The notes below the pieces were generated by a model. That model saw only the letters and a list, made by a program, of their open reading frames with translations. It did no database searches and was not told the DNA's origin. A DNA stretch of 32,825 nt from Nitrospiria bacterium (GTDB lineage Bacteria; Nitrospirota; UBA9217): contig CAKKPG010000057.1 in NCBI GenBank assembly GCA_919901555.1, positions 1 to 32,825 of the forward strand. Reading direction: 5' to 3'. This document shows, one piece after another, positions 15,767 to 25,621 of the stretch. Position 1 is the stretch's first letter. Each line of letters begins with the position of its first letter. The translations under genes and the position numbers were made by a program.

Positions 15767-16879
15767 TTATCGCGCTTCGCGCGATATATTGAGCAACACT
15801 CCCGCTGCCGCCAGCGTGATGACGAGCGATGAGCCTCCGTAGCTCACGAGGGGCAGCACGATCCCCTTCGTGGGCAGGAGCCCCGTCACCACCGCCATAT
15901 TGATGCATCCCTGGAAACAGATGAGGAGCGTGGTCCCCAGCGCCAGGAGCTTGCCGGACATTTCCGGTACGGACAGGGCGATCCTGGTCCCGCGCCACAG
16001 AATGACGAAGAACAGCGCCAGCACGGCAAGCGCCCCGATGAGTCCCAGCTCTTCACCGATCACGGCGTAAATAAAGTCCGAGTGCCTCTCGGGCAGGAAC
16101 AGGAGCTTCTGCCGCCCCTCGCCCAGGCCCCGGCCGAATATGCCGCCGCTCCCAAAGGCGAGGAATGACTGGATGATCTGATGCCCCGCACCCTGGGGGT
16201 CTGCCCAGGGATTGAGGAAGGAGAATATCCTTCGCATCCGGTACGCCGTGCCGGAAACGGCAAGATAGGCAAGCGGAAGCGCGGCAAGAACAACGCCCCC
16301 GAGATGCAAAAGGTTCGCTCCGCCGGCAAAGAGCATGATGAACATCACGCCGGCGATCACCACGGCTGCCCCGAAATCCGGCTGGAGCAGCATGATTGCC
16401 AGGAATGTTCCCGTTACGACGAACACCGGGACGAGGCCGTTTGTGAAGTCCCTGATGCGTTCGCCTTTTTTGGAGATGATGTAGCTCAGGTAAACCACGA
16501 CGGCGAACTTGGCGATCTCCGACGGCTGGAGCGTGAGCGATCCGAGCCGCAGCCACCTCCGCGCGCCGTTGATCTCCCGTCCGATGCCGGGGATGAGCGT
16601 CACCGCCAGAAGCAGAAGGGAAACAACAAGAAATCCCGCGACCGCGCGCCGGTCCGCGAACATCCGGTGGTCCATGCGCATGACAACGGCCATGAGCGCC
16701 AGCCCCAGCAGGACCCACAGGGCCTGGCGCTTCATGAAGTAGGCCGGATCGTCGTAGTTCGTGAGCGCCACGACGCTGCTCGAACTGTACACCATCACCA
16801 CGCTGATCACGAGAAGCGTCAGGACCGCGAAGAGCAGCGGCCTGTCAAAATGTGCCCGATTGTTTGTCCTGGTCTGCAT
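15767..16879 (-). CDS. ftsW: SEDS-family peptidoglycan glycosyltransferase FtsW
   Basis: A 370-residue polytopic membrane enzyme that polymerises lipid II at the septum together with FtsI. About nine or ten hydrophobic helices are visible from residue 12 on. The family motifs RRWLRLGSLTLQPSEIAK, the GGGL-like GIFGRGLGEGRQKLLFLPERHSDFIYAVIGEE loop and the C-terminal LPLVSYGGSSL are clear; the conserved catalytic Asp is expected in the loop with HSDF. Position between murD and murG fits FtsW rather than RodA. The spacer to murD (16893-16972) contains CTCCATGCTCCATG words. Confidence 0.96.
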   Translation of the reverse strand: MQTRTNNRAHFDRPLLFAVLTLLVISVVMVYSSSSVVALTNYDDPAYFMKRQALWVLLGLALMAVVMRMDHRMFADRRAVAGFLVVSLLLLAVTLIPGIGREINGARRWLRLGSLTLQPSEIAKFAVVVYLSYIISKKGERIRDFTNGLVPVFVVTGTFLAIMLLQPDFGAAVVIAGVMFIMLFAGGANLLHLGGVVLAALPLAYLAVSGTAYRMRRIFSFLNPWADPQGAGHQIIQSFLAFGSGGIFGRGLGEGRQKLLFLPERHSDFIYAVIGEELGLIGALAVLALFFVILWRGTRIALSVPEMSGKLLALGTTLLICFQGCINMAVVTGLLPTKGIVLPLVSYGGSSLVITLAAAGVLLNISREAR

Positions 16880-16892
16880 CTTCAGGATTCGT

Positions 16893-16972
16893 CCTTTTCA
16901 CGCATGGCGCAGAGCGCATAGGGTAACAACTTGCTGCCCTCCGCCCTTTGCTCCATGCTCCATGCCCTCTGC
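16893..16972. repeat. word repeat (GCTCCATGC / GCGCATAGGG family) between murD and ftsW
   Basis: The spacer reads CGCATGGCGCAGAGCGCATAGGG on the left and CCCTTTGCTCCATGCTCCATGCCCTCTGC on the right, words that partly complement each other. No gene or terminator seen. Confidence 0.5.
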
Positions 16973-18304
16973 TCACAACGCCTTCACCGCATCTTTAAAC
17001 TGTCTTCCCCGGTCCTCGAAGTCCTTGAACATGTCGAAGCTTGCGCAGGCGGGAGACAGAAGCACCACATCGCCTGAAGCCGCCTTCGCCGAGGCGAGGT
17101 GGACGGCGTCCTGGAGCGTTGCGGCGAATACCGTCTCCGTTGCCTTGCCGAGCGCCTTCGCCATCTTGTCCGCCGCCTTGCCGATGAGGACCAGGAGCTT
17201 TACCTTTTGTTTGAACAGGTCGTAGAGAGGGCTGAAGTCGCTCCCCTTGTCCAGCCCGCCGGCAATGAGGATGACGGGCTGCGTGAACCCTTCCACGGAC
17301 TTCACCACCGCGCCCACGTTCGTGCCCTTGGAATCGTTGATGTAGACGACCCCGCTTTTCTCCCGCACAAATTCCAGGCGGTGCTCAAGGCCGGGAAACT
17401 CCCTGAGCACGGCGGCAACGGACTCCCGGTCCGCGCCGGCAGCGAGCCCCATGGCGGCGGCGGCCATTGCATTCTCGATGTTGTGCACGCCCTGAATTTT
17501 TATCTCCCCGGCGCGGCAAAGGCGTTTTCCGTCGTACTCGAGATATCCGTTGAGCACGCACATGCCGGGGTTGAACCTCTGCATGCGTGAAAAGGGGACC
17601 ACGGCGGCGGACGTCCGTTTCGTGAAGGCCTTCACGATCGGGTCGTCGAAGTTCAGAACGAGGACATCCTTTTTCGTCTGGTTCTCGAAGATCCGGGCCT
17701 TCGCCGCGGCGTATTCGGCGATGTCCTGGTACCGGTCCAGGTGGTCCTGGGTCACATTCAGGATCGCGGCCACGGAGGGCCTGAAGGTATCGATGTCCTC
17801 AAGCTGAAAGCTCGAGAGCTCGGCGACGATCCAGTCCCGGCCCCTGAGCAGGCGGATGTCCTCGGTGAGCGCGTTCCCGATGTTCCCTGCCACGAGCACC
17901 CGTTTGCCCGCCTTCTGAAGCATGAGCCCCGCGAGCGTCGTGACCGTGGACTTGCCGTTCGTGCCCGTAACGCCGATGAAGGGCGAATCTGAAAGGAGCC
18001 AGGCAAGCTCCAGCTCGCTGATCACTTTCACCCCGCGCTGCCTGGCAGCGAGGACCTGCGGGATATTGGGCACGCCCGGGCTCAGCACGATGAGGTCCGT
18101 TTCGATAAAGATGCCGTCGGGATGGCCGCCTGCCTCCACCCTGATCGCGCCGCTCCCGAGCGCTGCGATCTGCGCGGTGAGCTGGTCGGCCGGTTTCTTG
18201 TCCGTAACCGTGACGACGGCGCCGAGAGCGTTAAGCGTCCGCGCCGCTGCAACGCCGCTCCGCGCCAGCCCCACCACGGTCACTCTCTTGCCTCTGAAAT
18301 TCAC
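16973..18304 (-). CDS. murD: UDP-N-acetylmuramoylalanine--D-glutamate ligase
   Basis: A 443-residue Mur ligase that adds D-Glu to UDP-MurNAc-L-Ala. Seen are the N-terminal VVGLARSGVAAARTL UDP-binding motif, VLSPGVP, the ATP loop GVTGTNGKSTVTTLAG near residues 112-127, NVTQDHLDRY, the HRLEFV motif and NDSKGTN, and LLSPACASFDMFKDFEDRG at the C-terminus, which is diagnostic for MurD. GTG at 18304 was chosen by alignment to the usual start (VNFRGKRVTVVG) with GGAGGAAGG upstream; the open frame beyond is the repeat at 18336-18419. Length is normal. Confidence 0.97.
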   Translation of the reverse strand: MNFRGKRVTVVGLARSGVAAARTLNALGAVVTVTDKKPADQLTAQIAALGSGAIRVEAGGHPDGIFIETDLIVLSPGVPNIPQVLAARQRGVKVISELELAWLLSDSPFIGVTGTNGKSTVTTLAGLMLQKAGKRVLVAGNIGNALTEDIRLLRGRDWIVAELSSFQLEDIDTFRPSVAAILNVTQDHLDRYQDIAEYAAAKARIFENQTKKDVLVLNFDDPIVKAFTKRTSAAVVPFSRMQRFNPGMCVLNGYLEYDGKRLCRAGEIKIQGVHNIENAMAAAAMGLAAGADRESVAAVLREFPGLEHRLEFVREKSGVVYINDSKGTNVGAVVKSVEGFTQPVILIAGGLDKGSDFSPLYDLFKQKVKLLVLIGKAADKMAKALGKATETVFAATLQDAVHLASAKAASGDVVLLSPACASFDMFKDFEDRGRQFKDAVKAL

Positions 18305-18335
18305 TTTCACCCTTCCTCCGAAAAAACTTGCTTCA

Positions 18336-18419
18336 GCCACAGAGGTCACCGAGAGCACAGAGTTTTTAAATGCTTTTAAGCCCTTCGTCCTTCTCTGTGA
18401 ACTCTGTGTGCTCTGTGGC
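18336..18419. repeat. imperfect palindrome (CACAGAG family) between mraY and murD
   Basis: The left arm GCCACAGAGGTCACCGAGAGC then ACAGAG and the right arm CTCTGTGAACTCTGTGTGC then TCTGTGGC are complementary apart from a few positions, around an A/T-rich centre. It fills the spacer entirely. Confidence 0.75.
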
Positions 18420-18427
18420 GAAAATTT

Positions 18428-19510
18428 TCACCTCAGCTTCAACGAGCTCAAGGACACGAGCGCCAGGATGATCCCCACGATCCAGAACCGGATGATGACC
18501 TTGGACTCGTGCCAGCCGAGCTGCTCGAAATGATGATGGATGGGCGCCATCTTGAATATCCGCTTGCCCGTGAGCTTGTACGACGCCACCTGGAGCATGA
18601 CCGAAAGGGCCTCCGCCACGAAGATCCCTCCCACGATGACCAGGATGAGTTCATGCTTGGTCACGAGCGCAAGGGCCCCCAGCGCGCCGCCCAGGGAAAG
18701 GGACCCCACGTCTCCCATGAACATCTCGGCAGGATGAGAATTGTACCAGAGAAAGCCGAGGCTCGCGCCGAGGAGCGCTCCGCAGAACACGGCCAGCTCT
18801 CCGCTGCCGGGAATGTACTGGATCTTCAGGTACTCCGAGATGACCCGGTGCCCCCCGAGGTAGACGAGGATGGCGTTGGCCGTTGCAGCGATCCCGACAA
18901 GCCCCGTTGCCAGCCCGTCAAGCCCGTCCGTGAGGTTCACGGCATTGGACGAGCCCACCAGAACGATCACCGCAAAAGGGATGTAAAACCAGCCGAGGTC
19001 GATGACGAGCCGCTTCACGAACGGCACCGTCAGGTGCGTGCTGCTCGGGTCGTTCGGGTTCATCGAGAGAAACAGGGCGATGGCAAGGGAGGCGAGGATC
19101 TGGAGCCCGAACTTCTCCCTGGCCCGGAGCCCCGTGGACTGTTTCTTCACGACCTTGAGATAGTCGTCCCAGAACCCGATGGCCCCGAAGGCCAGCGTTC
19201 CGAAGAGCACCACCCAGACATAGGCGTTTGTGAGGTCCGACCACAAGAGCACCGAGCCCGTGATGGCGGCGATGATCAGGAGCCCGCCCATGGTGGGAGT
19301 GCCCTGCTTTCCCAGGTGCGTCTGCGGCCCGTCGTCGCGCACGTGCTGGCCCACCTTGAGCATGCGCAGCCGCCGGATGACCCACGGCCCGAGGGCAAAG
19401 CTGACGACGAGGGCCGTTATCACGGCGCCGGCGCTCCGGAAGGTAATGTACTTAAACACGTTAAAACCGGAAAAGGCCGAATGCAGCGGATAGAGCAGGT
19501 GGTAAAGCAT
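18428..19510 (-). CDS. mraY: phospho-N-acetylmuramoyl-pentapeptide transferase MraY
   Basis: A 360-residue membrane transferase that moves the muramyl-pentapeptide from UDP to undecaprenyl phosphate, making lipid I. About ten membrane helices are visible. The catalytic aspartates are in GFWDDYLKV (residues about 112-120) and [13 protein letters not shown], with [11 protein letters not shown] and the conserved histidine loop [12 protein letters not shown]. Its ATG shares one base with the murF stop (TGATG), so the pair is translationally coupled. Length is normal. Confidence 0.98.
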   Translation of the reverse strand: MLYHLLYPLHSAFSGFNVFKYITFRSAGAVITALVVSFALGPWVIRRLRMLKVGQHVRDDGPQTHLGKQGTPTMGGLLIIAAITGSVLLWSDLTNAYVWVVLFGTLAFGAIGFWDDYLKVVKKQSTGLRAREKFGLQILASLAIALFLSMNPNDPSSTHLTVPFVKRLVIDLGWFYIPFAVIVLVGSSNAVNLTDGLDGLATGLVGIAATANAILVYLGGHRVISEYLKIQYIPGSGELAVFCGALLGASLGFLWYNSHPAEMFMGDVGSLSLGGALGALALVTKHELILVIVGGIFVAEALSVMLQVASYKLTGKRIFKMAPIHHHFEQLGWHESKVIIRFWIVGIILALVSLSSLKLR

Positions 19511-20877
19511 CAGAACTCCTCCAGAATTTTTTCCATCTTCATGCCCCGTGATCCCTTGATGAGGATCGTGTCGCCGCGCCGGGTGCGCTCCTTGAGCAGG
19601 GCCGCCGCCGCGGCGTGCGATTTTGCTTCCACCACGCGCTCTCGCGGCATTCCGCCGTCGATGGCGCCCTCGGCGATATATGCGGCAAGCGTTCCCACCG
19701 TGACCAGCAGATCAACACCGAGTCGCGCCACGGTGCGACCCATTTCCCGGTGGGCCTCGGGCGCGGCCTCGCCGAGCTCGAGCATATCGCCGAGGACGGC
19801 AACGGCGGCCTTCCCGGACCGCAGGGAGACGAGGGTCTCGAGCGCCGCCGTGACCGAGCCGGGATTGGCATTGTAATAATCGGCCAGCACCAGTCTTCCC
19901 TCCACCGGCTTGAGCTCGGAGCGCATGGCCACCGGCGAAAAGTCCTCAAGTCCGAACTTCACGCTCTCCATGGGCATGCCCACGGCCAGGGCCGCGGCCG
20001 CGGCCGCCAGCGCGTTCGAGACATTGTGCGTGCCCACGGCCCTGAGGCGCACCGGGACCGAGCAGCCGTCGGTCCGAAGGGTGAAGTCCATGGCGTCCTT
20101 CGCCGGTCGAACGTCGCCGGCCATGACATCGGCATTGTTCTTGATGCCGAAGGAAAGAATGCTGCCGTAGAACTTGCCCTTGAGCAGGTCAAAGTACGGG
20201 TCGTCCGCATTCAACACGGCGGTGCCGTCGAGGCGCATGTTCTCAATGAGTTCGGCCTTGGCCTGGGCCACCATGTCCGTGCTCCCCAGGAACTCGAGGT
20301 GGGCCGGGCCGATGTTCGTAATGACGCCCACATCGGGACTGACGAGCCGGGTGAGCGTCTCGATCTCTCCCAACGCGCTCATGCCCATCTCGATCACCGC
20401 GGACCGGTGGCTTGCATCGAACTTCAGGAGCGTCAGCGGCACGCCGATGTGGTTGTTCAGGTTTCCTTCGTTCCTGAGCACGGGCCCCTTCTGACGAAGA
20501 ATGCACGCGAGCATCTCTTTCGTCGTGGTCTTTCCGTTCGATCCGGTAATGCCCACGACCGGCAGGGAGAACTTCTTCCGGTGTATCAAGGACAGCTCCT
20601 GGAGCGAAAGCAGCGTGTCCTCCACGGCAATGATGTTCTTGAGCCCGCCGATGCTCGCGTATCTCGTTTCGAGCACCGTACGCTCGACAACGGCGCCCCA
20701 GGCCCCTCTCTTAAGGGCATCGGGCACAAAGTCGTGGCCGTCGAACCGGTCCCCCCGGATAGCCACGAACAGTTCCCCTGCTTTGATGGTTCTGGAGTCT
20801 ATGGACACCCCCGTGATTTCCATCCTCTCGATCCCCCCGACAATCTCCCCCAGTATTTTTTTTTCCGCTTCGTTCAT
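19510..20877 (-). CDS. murF: UDP-N-acetylmuramoyl-tripeptide--D-alanyl-D-alanine ligase
   Basis: A 455-residue Mur ligase that adds D-Ala-D-Ala to the UDP-MurNAc tripeptide. Seen are the N-terminal [26 protein letters not shown] substrate domain, the ATP loop [15 protein letters not shown] (residues about 109-123), [20 protein letters not shown] and the C-terminal [15 protein letters not shown] segment, all characteristic of MurF. Only three bases separate it from murE, and its stop overlaps the mraY start. Confidence 0.98.
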   Translation of the reverse strand: MNEAEKKILGEIVGGIERMEITGVSIDSRTIKAGELFVAIRGDRFDGHDFVPDALKRGAWGAVVERTVLETRYASIGGLKNIIAVEDTLLSLQELSLIHRKKFSLPVVGITGSNGKTTTKEMLACILRQKGPVLRNEGNLNNHIGVPLTLLKFDASHRSAVIEMGMSALGEIETLTRLVSPDVGVITNIGPAHLEFLGSTDMVAQAKAELIENMRLDGTAVLNADDPYFDLLKGKFYGSILSFGIKNNADVMAGDVRPAKDAMDFTLRTDGCSVPVRLRAVGTHNVSNALAAAAAALAVGMPMESVKFGLEDFSPVAMRSELKPVEGRLVLADYYNANPGSVTAALETLVSLRSGKAAVAVLGDMLELGEAAPEAHREMGRTVARLGVDLLVTVGTLAAYIAEGAIDGGMPRERVVEAKSHAAAAALLKERTRRGDTILIKGSRGMKMEKILEEF

Positions 20878-20880
20878 GAA

Positions 20881-20940
20881 TCAGTTTCGGCTTTCGGAAT
20901 GCGGATTTCGGATCCCCCGATCCGCAATCCGCATTTTCCC
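20881..20940. repeat. word repeat (GCGGATTCGGAATCC family) forming the murE 3' end
   Basis: TTCGGCTTTCGGAATGCGGATTTCGGATCC is followed by its partial complement GGATCCG..CAATCCGCATT. On the minus strand it encodes the tail of MurE up to the stop. Confidence 0.65.
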
Positions 20941-22443
20941 TATCGCCTCCCGCGCCGTTTCCCGGTCGTCAAAGTGATGCTTGTTCTCCCCGATGATCTG
21001 GTAGTCCTCGTGCCCCTTGCCCGCCAGGACCACCACGTCGCCCGCGCCGGCGATCCGGACCGCGGCCTTGATGGCCTCCCGGCGGTCGGGAATGACCCGG
21101 TAAGGCGTCTTTCCCCCGGAGGACTGAAGAAGGGATTCCGTCCTTTCCGTTCTGAAGCCGCCCTCCATGCCGGCCTCGATCTCCTTGATGATCGCCAGGG
21201 GATCCTCTGTCCTGGGATTGTCCGACGTCACAACGACGATGTCGCTTCCCTTCACCGCGGCGGCGCCCATCTTCGGCCGCTTGGTCCTGTCGCGGTCGCC
21301 GCCGCAGCCGAAGACCGTGATCACCCTGCCTTGCGTCACTTCCCGCACCGCTTCCAAAAGCCGGGCGAGGGCGTCCTCGGTGTGCGCGTAGTCCACGACC
21401 ACGCCAAAGGCCTGGCCGGCCTCCACCTTTTCCATGCGGCCCGGAACCGCCTTCATGTTCCTGATCCCCCGGGCGATGACGTCGCCCTTGAACCCGAGCG
21501 CCGTCCCGACCCCGATGGCCGTCAGGATGTTGTAGACATTGTGCCTCCCCACGAGAGGAGATTCCACGGCCACGGCGCCTGCCGGGGTCTTCACGCCAAA
21601 GGAGAGACCGGTGATGCCGTGGGCGATCGTACCGGCCGGCCGGATGTCGGCCTTCTCCGAAAGTCCGGTGGTGATGACCTGCGCCCTGGTGGCGCGTATG
21701 ATCTCCTGGGCCCGGGGATCGTCACTATTGACGATCGCTGATTTGCCTTGTGAGAGCGCCGTGAACAGGAGGAGCTTGGCCTGGAAGTACGAGTCCATGT
21801 CCTTATGAAAGTCCAGGTGGTCCTGGGTCAGGTTCGTGAACGCAGCGGCTTCGAACACGGCCCCGTCCGTTCGCCCCAGGGCCAGGGCATGGGACGAGAC
21901 CTCCATGACGCAGTATCCCGCGCCGAGGCCGGCCATTTCTGCCAGGAGCCGCTGGAGGTCGAGGGACTCGGGCGTGGTGTTCGGCGCCGGGTAGATCGTG
22001 CTGCCGACGCGGTAGTCGATGGTCCCGATGAGCCCCGCCGTGCTTCCCGCCGCCTCAATGACGGATTTTACGAGATAGCTCGTTGTCGTCTTGCCGTTCG
22101 TGCCGGTTATGCCGATGAGCTTGAGTTTCCGCGAGGGATTCCCGAAGAACGCCGCGGCGAGCCGCGCCAGGGCGGCCCGGGAATCGGGCACCGTGATGAG
22201 CGGCGCGCCCGAAGCGGTCTGAGTGACCCTCCCGTGTTCGGCAACGACGGCAACAGCACCCTGCTGAAGCGCCTGCGGAATAAACTGATGGCCGTCCGAG
22301 TGAAATCCTCGTACGGCCACGAACAGAGAACCCGGCTTTACCTTTCGGGAATCGTTGGTAACATCGGTCACGTCTCTCGCGTGCAGGCCCGCTGTCACCG
22401 ATCCGTTCCTCTCCACTACGTTGAGCAGCTCTCCGAGTTTCAT
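20881..22443 (-). CDS. murE: UDP-MurNAc-tripeptide synthetase (meso-DAP adding)
   Basis: A 520-residue Mur ligase that adds the third peptide residue. The ATP loop GITGTNGKTTTSYL is at residues 111-124, followed by EVSSHALALGR, the carbamylated-lysine region and VFGCGGDRDRTKRP. The DNPR motif (408-411) is the meso-diaminopimelate signature, so the wall is predicted to be DAP-type. ATG overlaps the ftsI stop by four bases (ATGA). The last 18 or so residues (from KMRIADRG to SESRN) are encoded by a GCGGATTTCGGAT-type word repeat and have no family counterpart. Confidence 0.97.
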   Translation of the reverse strand: MKLGELLNVVERNGSVTAGLHARDVTDVTNDSRKVKPGSLFVAVRGFHSDGHQFIPQALQQGAVAVVAEHGRVTQTASGAPLITVPDSRAALARLAAAFFGNPSRKLKLIGITGTNGKTTTSYLVKSVIEAAGSTAGLIGTIDYRVGSTIYPAPNTTPESLDLQRLLAEMAGLGAGYCVMEVSSHALALGRTDGAVFEAAAFTNLTQDHLDFHKDMDSYFQAKLLLFTALSQGKSAIVNSDDPRAQEIIRATRAQVITTGLSEKADIRPAGTIAHGITGLSFGVKTPAGAVAVESPLVGRHNVYNILTAIGVGTALGFKGDVIARGIRNMKAVPGRMEKVEAGQAFGVVVDYAHTEDALARLLEAVREVTQGRVITVFGCGGDRDRTKRPKMGAAAVKGSDIVVVTSDNPRTEDPLAIIKEIEAGMEGGFRTERTESLLQSSGGKTPYRVIPDRREAIKAAVRIAGAGDVVVLAGKGHEDYQIIGENKHHFDDRETAREAIGKMRIADRGIRNPHSESRN

Positions 22444-24170
22444 CGTGCTACCAGGAGCATCCTCCCTCCCACGTCATCAGGCGGCACCTGAAGGTACGCC
22501 AGGCCCTGCTCCGCCACCGCCTTGAACACCGGCGCGGCCACGCTCCCTCCCCACACCACTCCCTCGGGGCTGTCCACCATGACAAGGATCACGAGCCGGG
22601 GAGCTTCGGCCGGTACGAAACCCACGAAGGAGCTTACGTAGTCCTGTTTTGAATATTTTCCCGTCGTCGGGTCGATCTTCTGCGCCGTGCCCGTCTTTCC
22701 CGCGGCCGTAAATCCCGCGGGCTTCGCCTTCTGGCCCGTGCCGCTCTCCACGGCCCGCTGGAGGATCTTATTCAGCGCCTTGCAGGTCCCTTCGGACACG
22801 GCGCGGCCCACGGCACAAGGCGTCATCTTTTTCCCGTCCCTTCCGTCGCGGTCCACGATCTCCGATACGATGTAGGGCTTCATGAGGGTCCCGCCGTTCG
22901 CGATCGCGGAGAAGGCCGCGGCCATCTGGATGGGCGTCACGCCGATCTCCTGGCCGATGGCGATGGAGCCGATGGATACGCCGGACCACAGCCGGTAGTC
23001 CTTCACCAGCCCGGAGATCTCTCCCGGAAGATCAATGTCGGTCTTGCGGCCGAACCCGAAGGCCGTAATATATTTGTAGAACCGCTCCTTCCCCACGCGA
23101 AGGGCGGCCTTGATGGTGCCTACGTTGCTCGACTCGGCGATGACGTCGGTGAAGGTCAGCACGCCGTGCTTCTTGGCGTCGCTGATCACCCGGTCGGCCA
23201 CCTTGATGCTGCCCGTGCTGCAATCAAACCGCTCCAGGGGATGGACGATCCTCTCTTCGATCGCGGCCGCGGCGAGGATCGGCTTAAAGATGGAGCCCGG
23301 CTCGAAGGCGTCCGTCACTGCCCGGTTCCGCCACTCCGCGGCCTTGTACTGCTGCGGCACGTTCGGGTTGAAGGCGGGCCTGCCGCGGCCGGTCGTGCGC
23401 ACCGACAGCGCCAGCACTTCGCCCGTCCGGGGGTTCATGACGATGCAGACGCCGCCTTTTGCACGGGTGTCAAGGAGGGCCTTGTCCAGCTCCTTCTCGG
23501 CAATGTGCTGGATCACCTCGTCGACGGTGAGAATGATGTCCTTGCCCGGCTGCGGGAGTTTATACTGGAACCCGGGCCCGCCGGGAAACACCGTCCTGCC
23601 GACAGCGTCCTTCTCGGCAAGCACCCAGCCGTTCACGCCGCGAAGGGCCTTGTCGTAGGAAAGTTCCACGCCTTCAAGGCCCTCGTTGTCCATACTGATA
23701 AAACCGAGCACCGGACCGGCCAGGTTCTTTTTCGGATAAAAGCGCCGCGTTTCGAGCAGGAGCCCCACCTCTTTGAAGCCCAGCTCTTTTACCTTCTCGG
23801 CCTTTGACGGCTCCACCTTGCGGCTGAGCCAGACAAAGTGTTTGTCGCTTGCCAGTCTGCTCTCCAGTGCCCGGGGGTCCTGCCGCAGGATGCGGGAAAG
23901 CTGCTGCGCCACGGCCCGCGGTCTGTCGGCCCTCGACGGTACGCCGTAGACGGAGTCCATTTCCACGCTCACGGCGAGCTCGCGCCCCATGCGGTCGTAG
24001 ATGGTGCCCCGCTTGGGTTCGAGCTTGACCATCCGCTCCTGCTGCCGCTCGGCGCGGAGCGCAAGGGCGGAGCGCTCGAGTACCTGCAGGTGCACGAGCC
24101 GAAGGGCCACGAGCCCGAATCCCAGGCCCAGCACCAGGAACACCGTGAGTATCCTGCCTCGCTTTTCCAT
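22440..24170 (-). CDS. ftsI: septal peptidoglycan transpeptidase FtsI (PBP3)
   Basis: A 576-residue class B penicillin-binding protein that cross-links septal peptidoglycan. One N-terminal membrane helix (about residues 8-24), a pedestal domain with KRGTIYDRMGRELAVSV (53-69), then the transpeptidase domain: SIFK (S293, K296) as the SxxK motif, SSN (347-349) and KTGT (492-495). The middle residue of SxxK is more often T (STFK/STVK); Ile here is unusual but catalytic S and K remain. No PASTA domains follow, the protein ending soon after VAAPVFKAVAEQGL. It overlaps murE by four bases and follows ftsL after a spacer of 116 bases in which I see no gene. Confidence 0.96.
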   Translation of the reverse strand: MEKRGRILTVFLVLGLGFGLVALRLVHLQVLERSALALRAERQQERMVKLEPKRGTIYDRMGRELAVSVEMDSVYGVPSRADRPRAVAQQLSRILRQDPRALESRLASDKHFVWLSRKVEPSKAEKVKELGFKEVGLLLETRRFYPKKNLAGPVLGFISMDNEGLEGVELSYDKALRGVNGWVLAEKDAVGRTVFPGGPGFQYKLPQPGKDIILTVDEVIQHIAEKELDKALLDTRAKGGVCIVMNPRTGEVLALSVRTTGRGRPAFNPNVPQQYKAAEWRNRAVTDAFEPGSIFKPILAAAAIEERIVHPLERFDCSTGSIKVADRVISDAKKHGVLTFTDVIAESSNVGTIKAALRVGKERFYKYITAFGFGRKTDIDLPGEISGLVKDYRLWSGVSIGSIAIGQEIGVTPIQMAAAFSAIANGGTLMKPYIVSEIVDRDGRDGKKMTPCAVGRAVSEGTCKALNKILQRAVESGTGQKAKPAGFTAAGKTGTAQKIDPTTGKYSKQDYVSSFVGFVPAEAPRLVILVMVDSPEGVVWGGSVAAPVFKAVAEQGLAYLQVPPDDVGGRMLLVAR

Positions 24171-24286
24171 CTATCCGGCGCCCTCAGACCATATGCCCCT
24201 GCCTCGGCAGCATCGCGTACTGCTCCAGAACGGGCAAAACTCCAAATGAGGAGCACAAAATTCCCTGCGCGCCAAAAATGCGGCTG

Positions 24287-24646
24287 CTACTCGGGATGCA
24301 GGAGCTGGGTTTTGGATTTTGCCCTCTCCGCCTTTCGCTTCACCGGCACGATGTATTCTTTCGCCGGCCTGATCATGCCCATGCGCTTGATCGCGATCTC
24401 CTCGATCCGGGCCGGCGCTGCGAGGCTCGACGCCTCGATCCGCAGGGACCGGTTGGCCCGCTCGAGCTCGCGCTTCTCGCGCTCCAGCGCCTCGGTGCGG
24501 TATCCCAGCCGCACGATCTGGACCTTGGCGCCCACATACAGGATCAGCCCGATGACGAAGAGGCCGACGGCGAGCATCCTGCGCAGGCTTCCGCTTCTGC
24601 TCTGCGCAAACGGGAAAAATCCTATGTCTCCGACGCGTGTATTCAT
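24287..24646 (-). CDS. ftsL: cell division protein FtsL
   Basis: A 119-residue bitopic membrane protein. A short cytoplasmic part is followed by one membrane helix (about residues 23-40) and a leucine-zipper coiled coil (about 43-78) in the periplasm, then the ERIxxxA-type segment RIEEIAIKRMGMIRPAKEYIV, which is typical for FtsL/FtsB-like proteins. Sequence conservation is poor in this family, but topology, length and location between rsmH and ftsI define it. It forms the FtsQLB complex with FtsQ and an FtsB encoded elsewhere. Starts six bases after the rsmH stop. Confidence 0.9.
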   Translation of the reverse strand: MNTRVGDIGFFPFAQSRSGSLRRMLAVGLFVIGLILYVGAKVQIVRLGYRTEALEREKRELERANRSLRIEASSLAAPARIEEIAIKRMGMIRPAKEYIVPVKRKAERAKSKTQLLHPE

Positions 24647-24652
24647 CTTATA

Positions 24653-25621
24653 TTACCACACCTTCTCCGCAGCCCGGAGCTTGGCGCTCCGCGCCGCGGG
24701 GTTGCGCTCCGCTTCATCGGGCCCGGGCGCCACCGGTCTCTTCGTAATGATCTTGAGCTCCGGCTTCTTGGCGCACGTACAGAGGGGCGCCCTCGGAGGG
24801 CAGATGCACTCCTTTGCACGTTCTACGAAGGTCTGCTTCACGATACGGTCTTCGAGAGAGTGGAACGATATCACCACCAGCCGGCCTCGCGGCTTCAGCA
24901 GCCGGATCATCTGGTCCAGTCCGTCGCGGAGCGCGCCCAGTTCATCGTTCACCGCGATCCGCAGGGCCTGAAAGGTGCGTGTGGCAGGGTGGATCCTCCG
25001 GGGGAGATAGGGGGGAAACACGCTCGATACGATCTCGGCAAGCCGGACCGTGCTCATGATGGGCCCCCGGGCCCTGGCCTTTTCTATGGCCCTGGCAATG
25101 GCTCCTGCTTTTTTCTCTTCCCCGTACTCGCCGAAGATCCTCGCAAGCTCGCCACGGGAAAGCGTGTTCACCAGGTCCGCAGCGGTCCGCGGCCTGCTCT
25201 TGTCCATGCGCATGTCCAACGGGCCGTCAAGCATGAAGCTGAACCCCCGCTCCGGACTCCTGAGGTGAAACGACGAAACGCCGACATCGAGGAGAATCCC
25301 CTCTACCGCCTCGATGCCGAGCCCGGACAAGACGGCGCCTATATCGCGAAAATTCGCCTTCCGGAGAACGACACGATCGCCAAAGACGGAAAGGCGCCTC
25401 CGGCTCCGTTCCATTGCCTCGGCGTCCTGGTCCAGGCCTATCACGATCCCGTCGGGACCGGAGCGCTTCAGAATCTCCTCGGCATGCCCGCCGGCGCCGA
25501 CGGTCCCGTCCACGTACAGGCCGCCCGGTTTCGGCGCCAGAAAATCAACCGCCTCACGGAGCAAGACGGGAATATGTTCCAAATTCGGAATTCGGAATTC
25601 GGAATTCGGGTCGTTACTCAT
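24653..25621 (-). CDS. rsmH: 16S rRNA (cytosine1402-N4)-methyltransferase RsmH
   Basis: A 322-residue SAM-dependent enzyme (former MraW) that methylates N4 of C1402 in the 16S rRNA P-site. Seen are LEHIPVLLREAVDFL near residues 14-28, the SAM loop VDGTVGAGGHAEEIL, GILLDVGVSSFHLRSPERGFSF, MRMDKSRPRTAADLVN, ALRIAVNDELGAL and ISFHSLEDRIVKQTF, all family hallmarks. The ATG at 25621 has GAGGA before it. The first 13 residues (MSNDPNSEFRIPN) precede the usual MEHIPVLL start and are encoded by the word repeat at 25579-25612. Confidence 0.97.
   Translation of the reverse strand: MSNDPNSEFRIPNLEHIPVLLREAVDFLAPKPGGLYVDGTVGAGGHAEEILKRSGPDGIVIGLDQDAEAMERSRRRLSVFGDRVVLRKANFRDIGAVLSGLGIEAVEGILLDVGVSSFHLRSPERGFSFMLDGPLDMRMDKSRPRTAADLVNTLSRGELARIFGEYGEEKKAGAIARAIEKARARGPIMSTVRLAEIVSSVFPPYLPRRIHPATRTFQALRIAVNDELGALRDGLDQMIRLLKPRGRLVVISFHSLEDRIVKQTFVERAKECICPPRAPLCTCAKKPELKIITKRPVAPGPDEAERNPAARSAKLRAAEKVW

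Noticed and set aside
19615-21741. 708-codon plus-strand open frame across murF and murE
   Set aside because: Antisense shadow of two essential genes, low-complexity Arg/His/Gly-rich translation.
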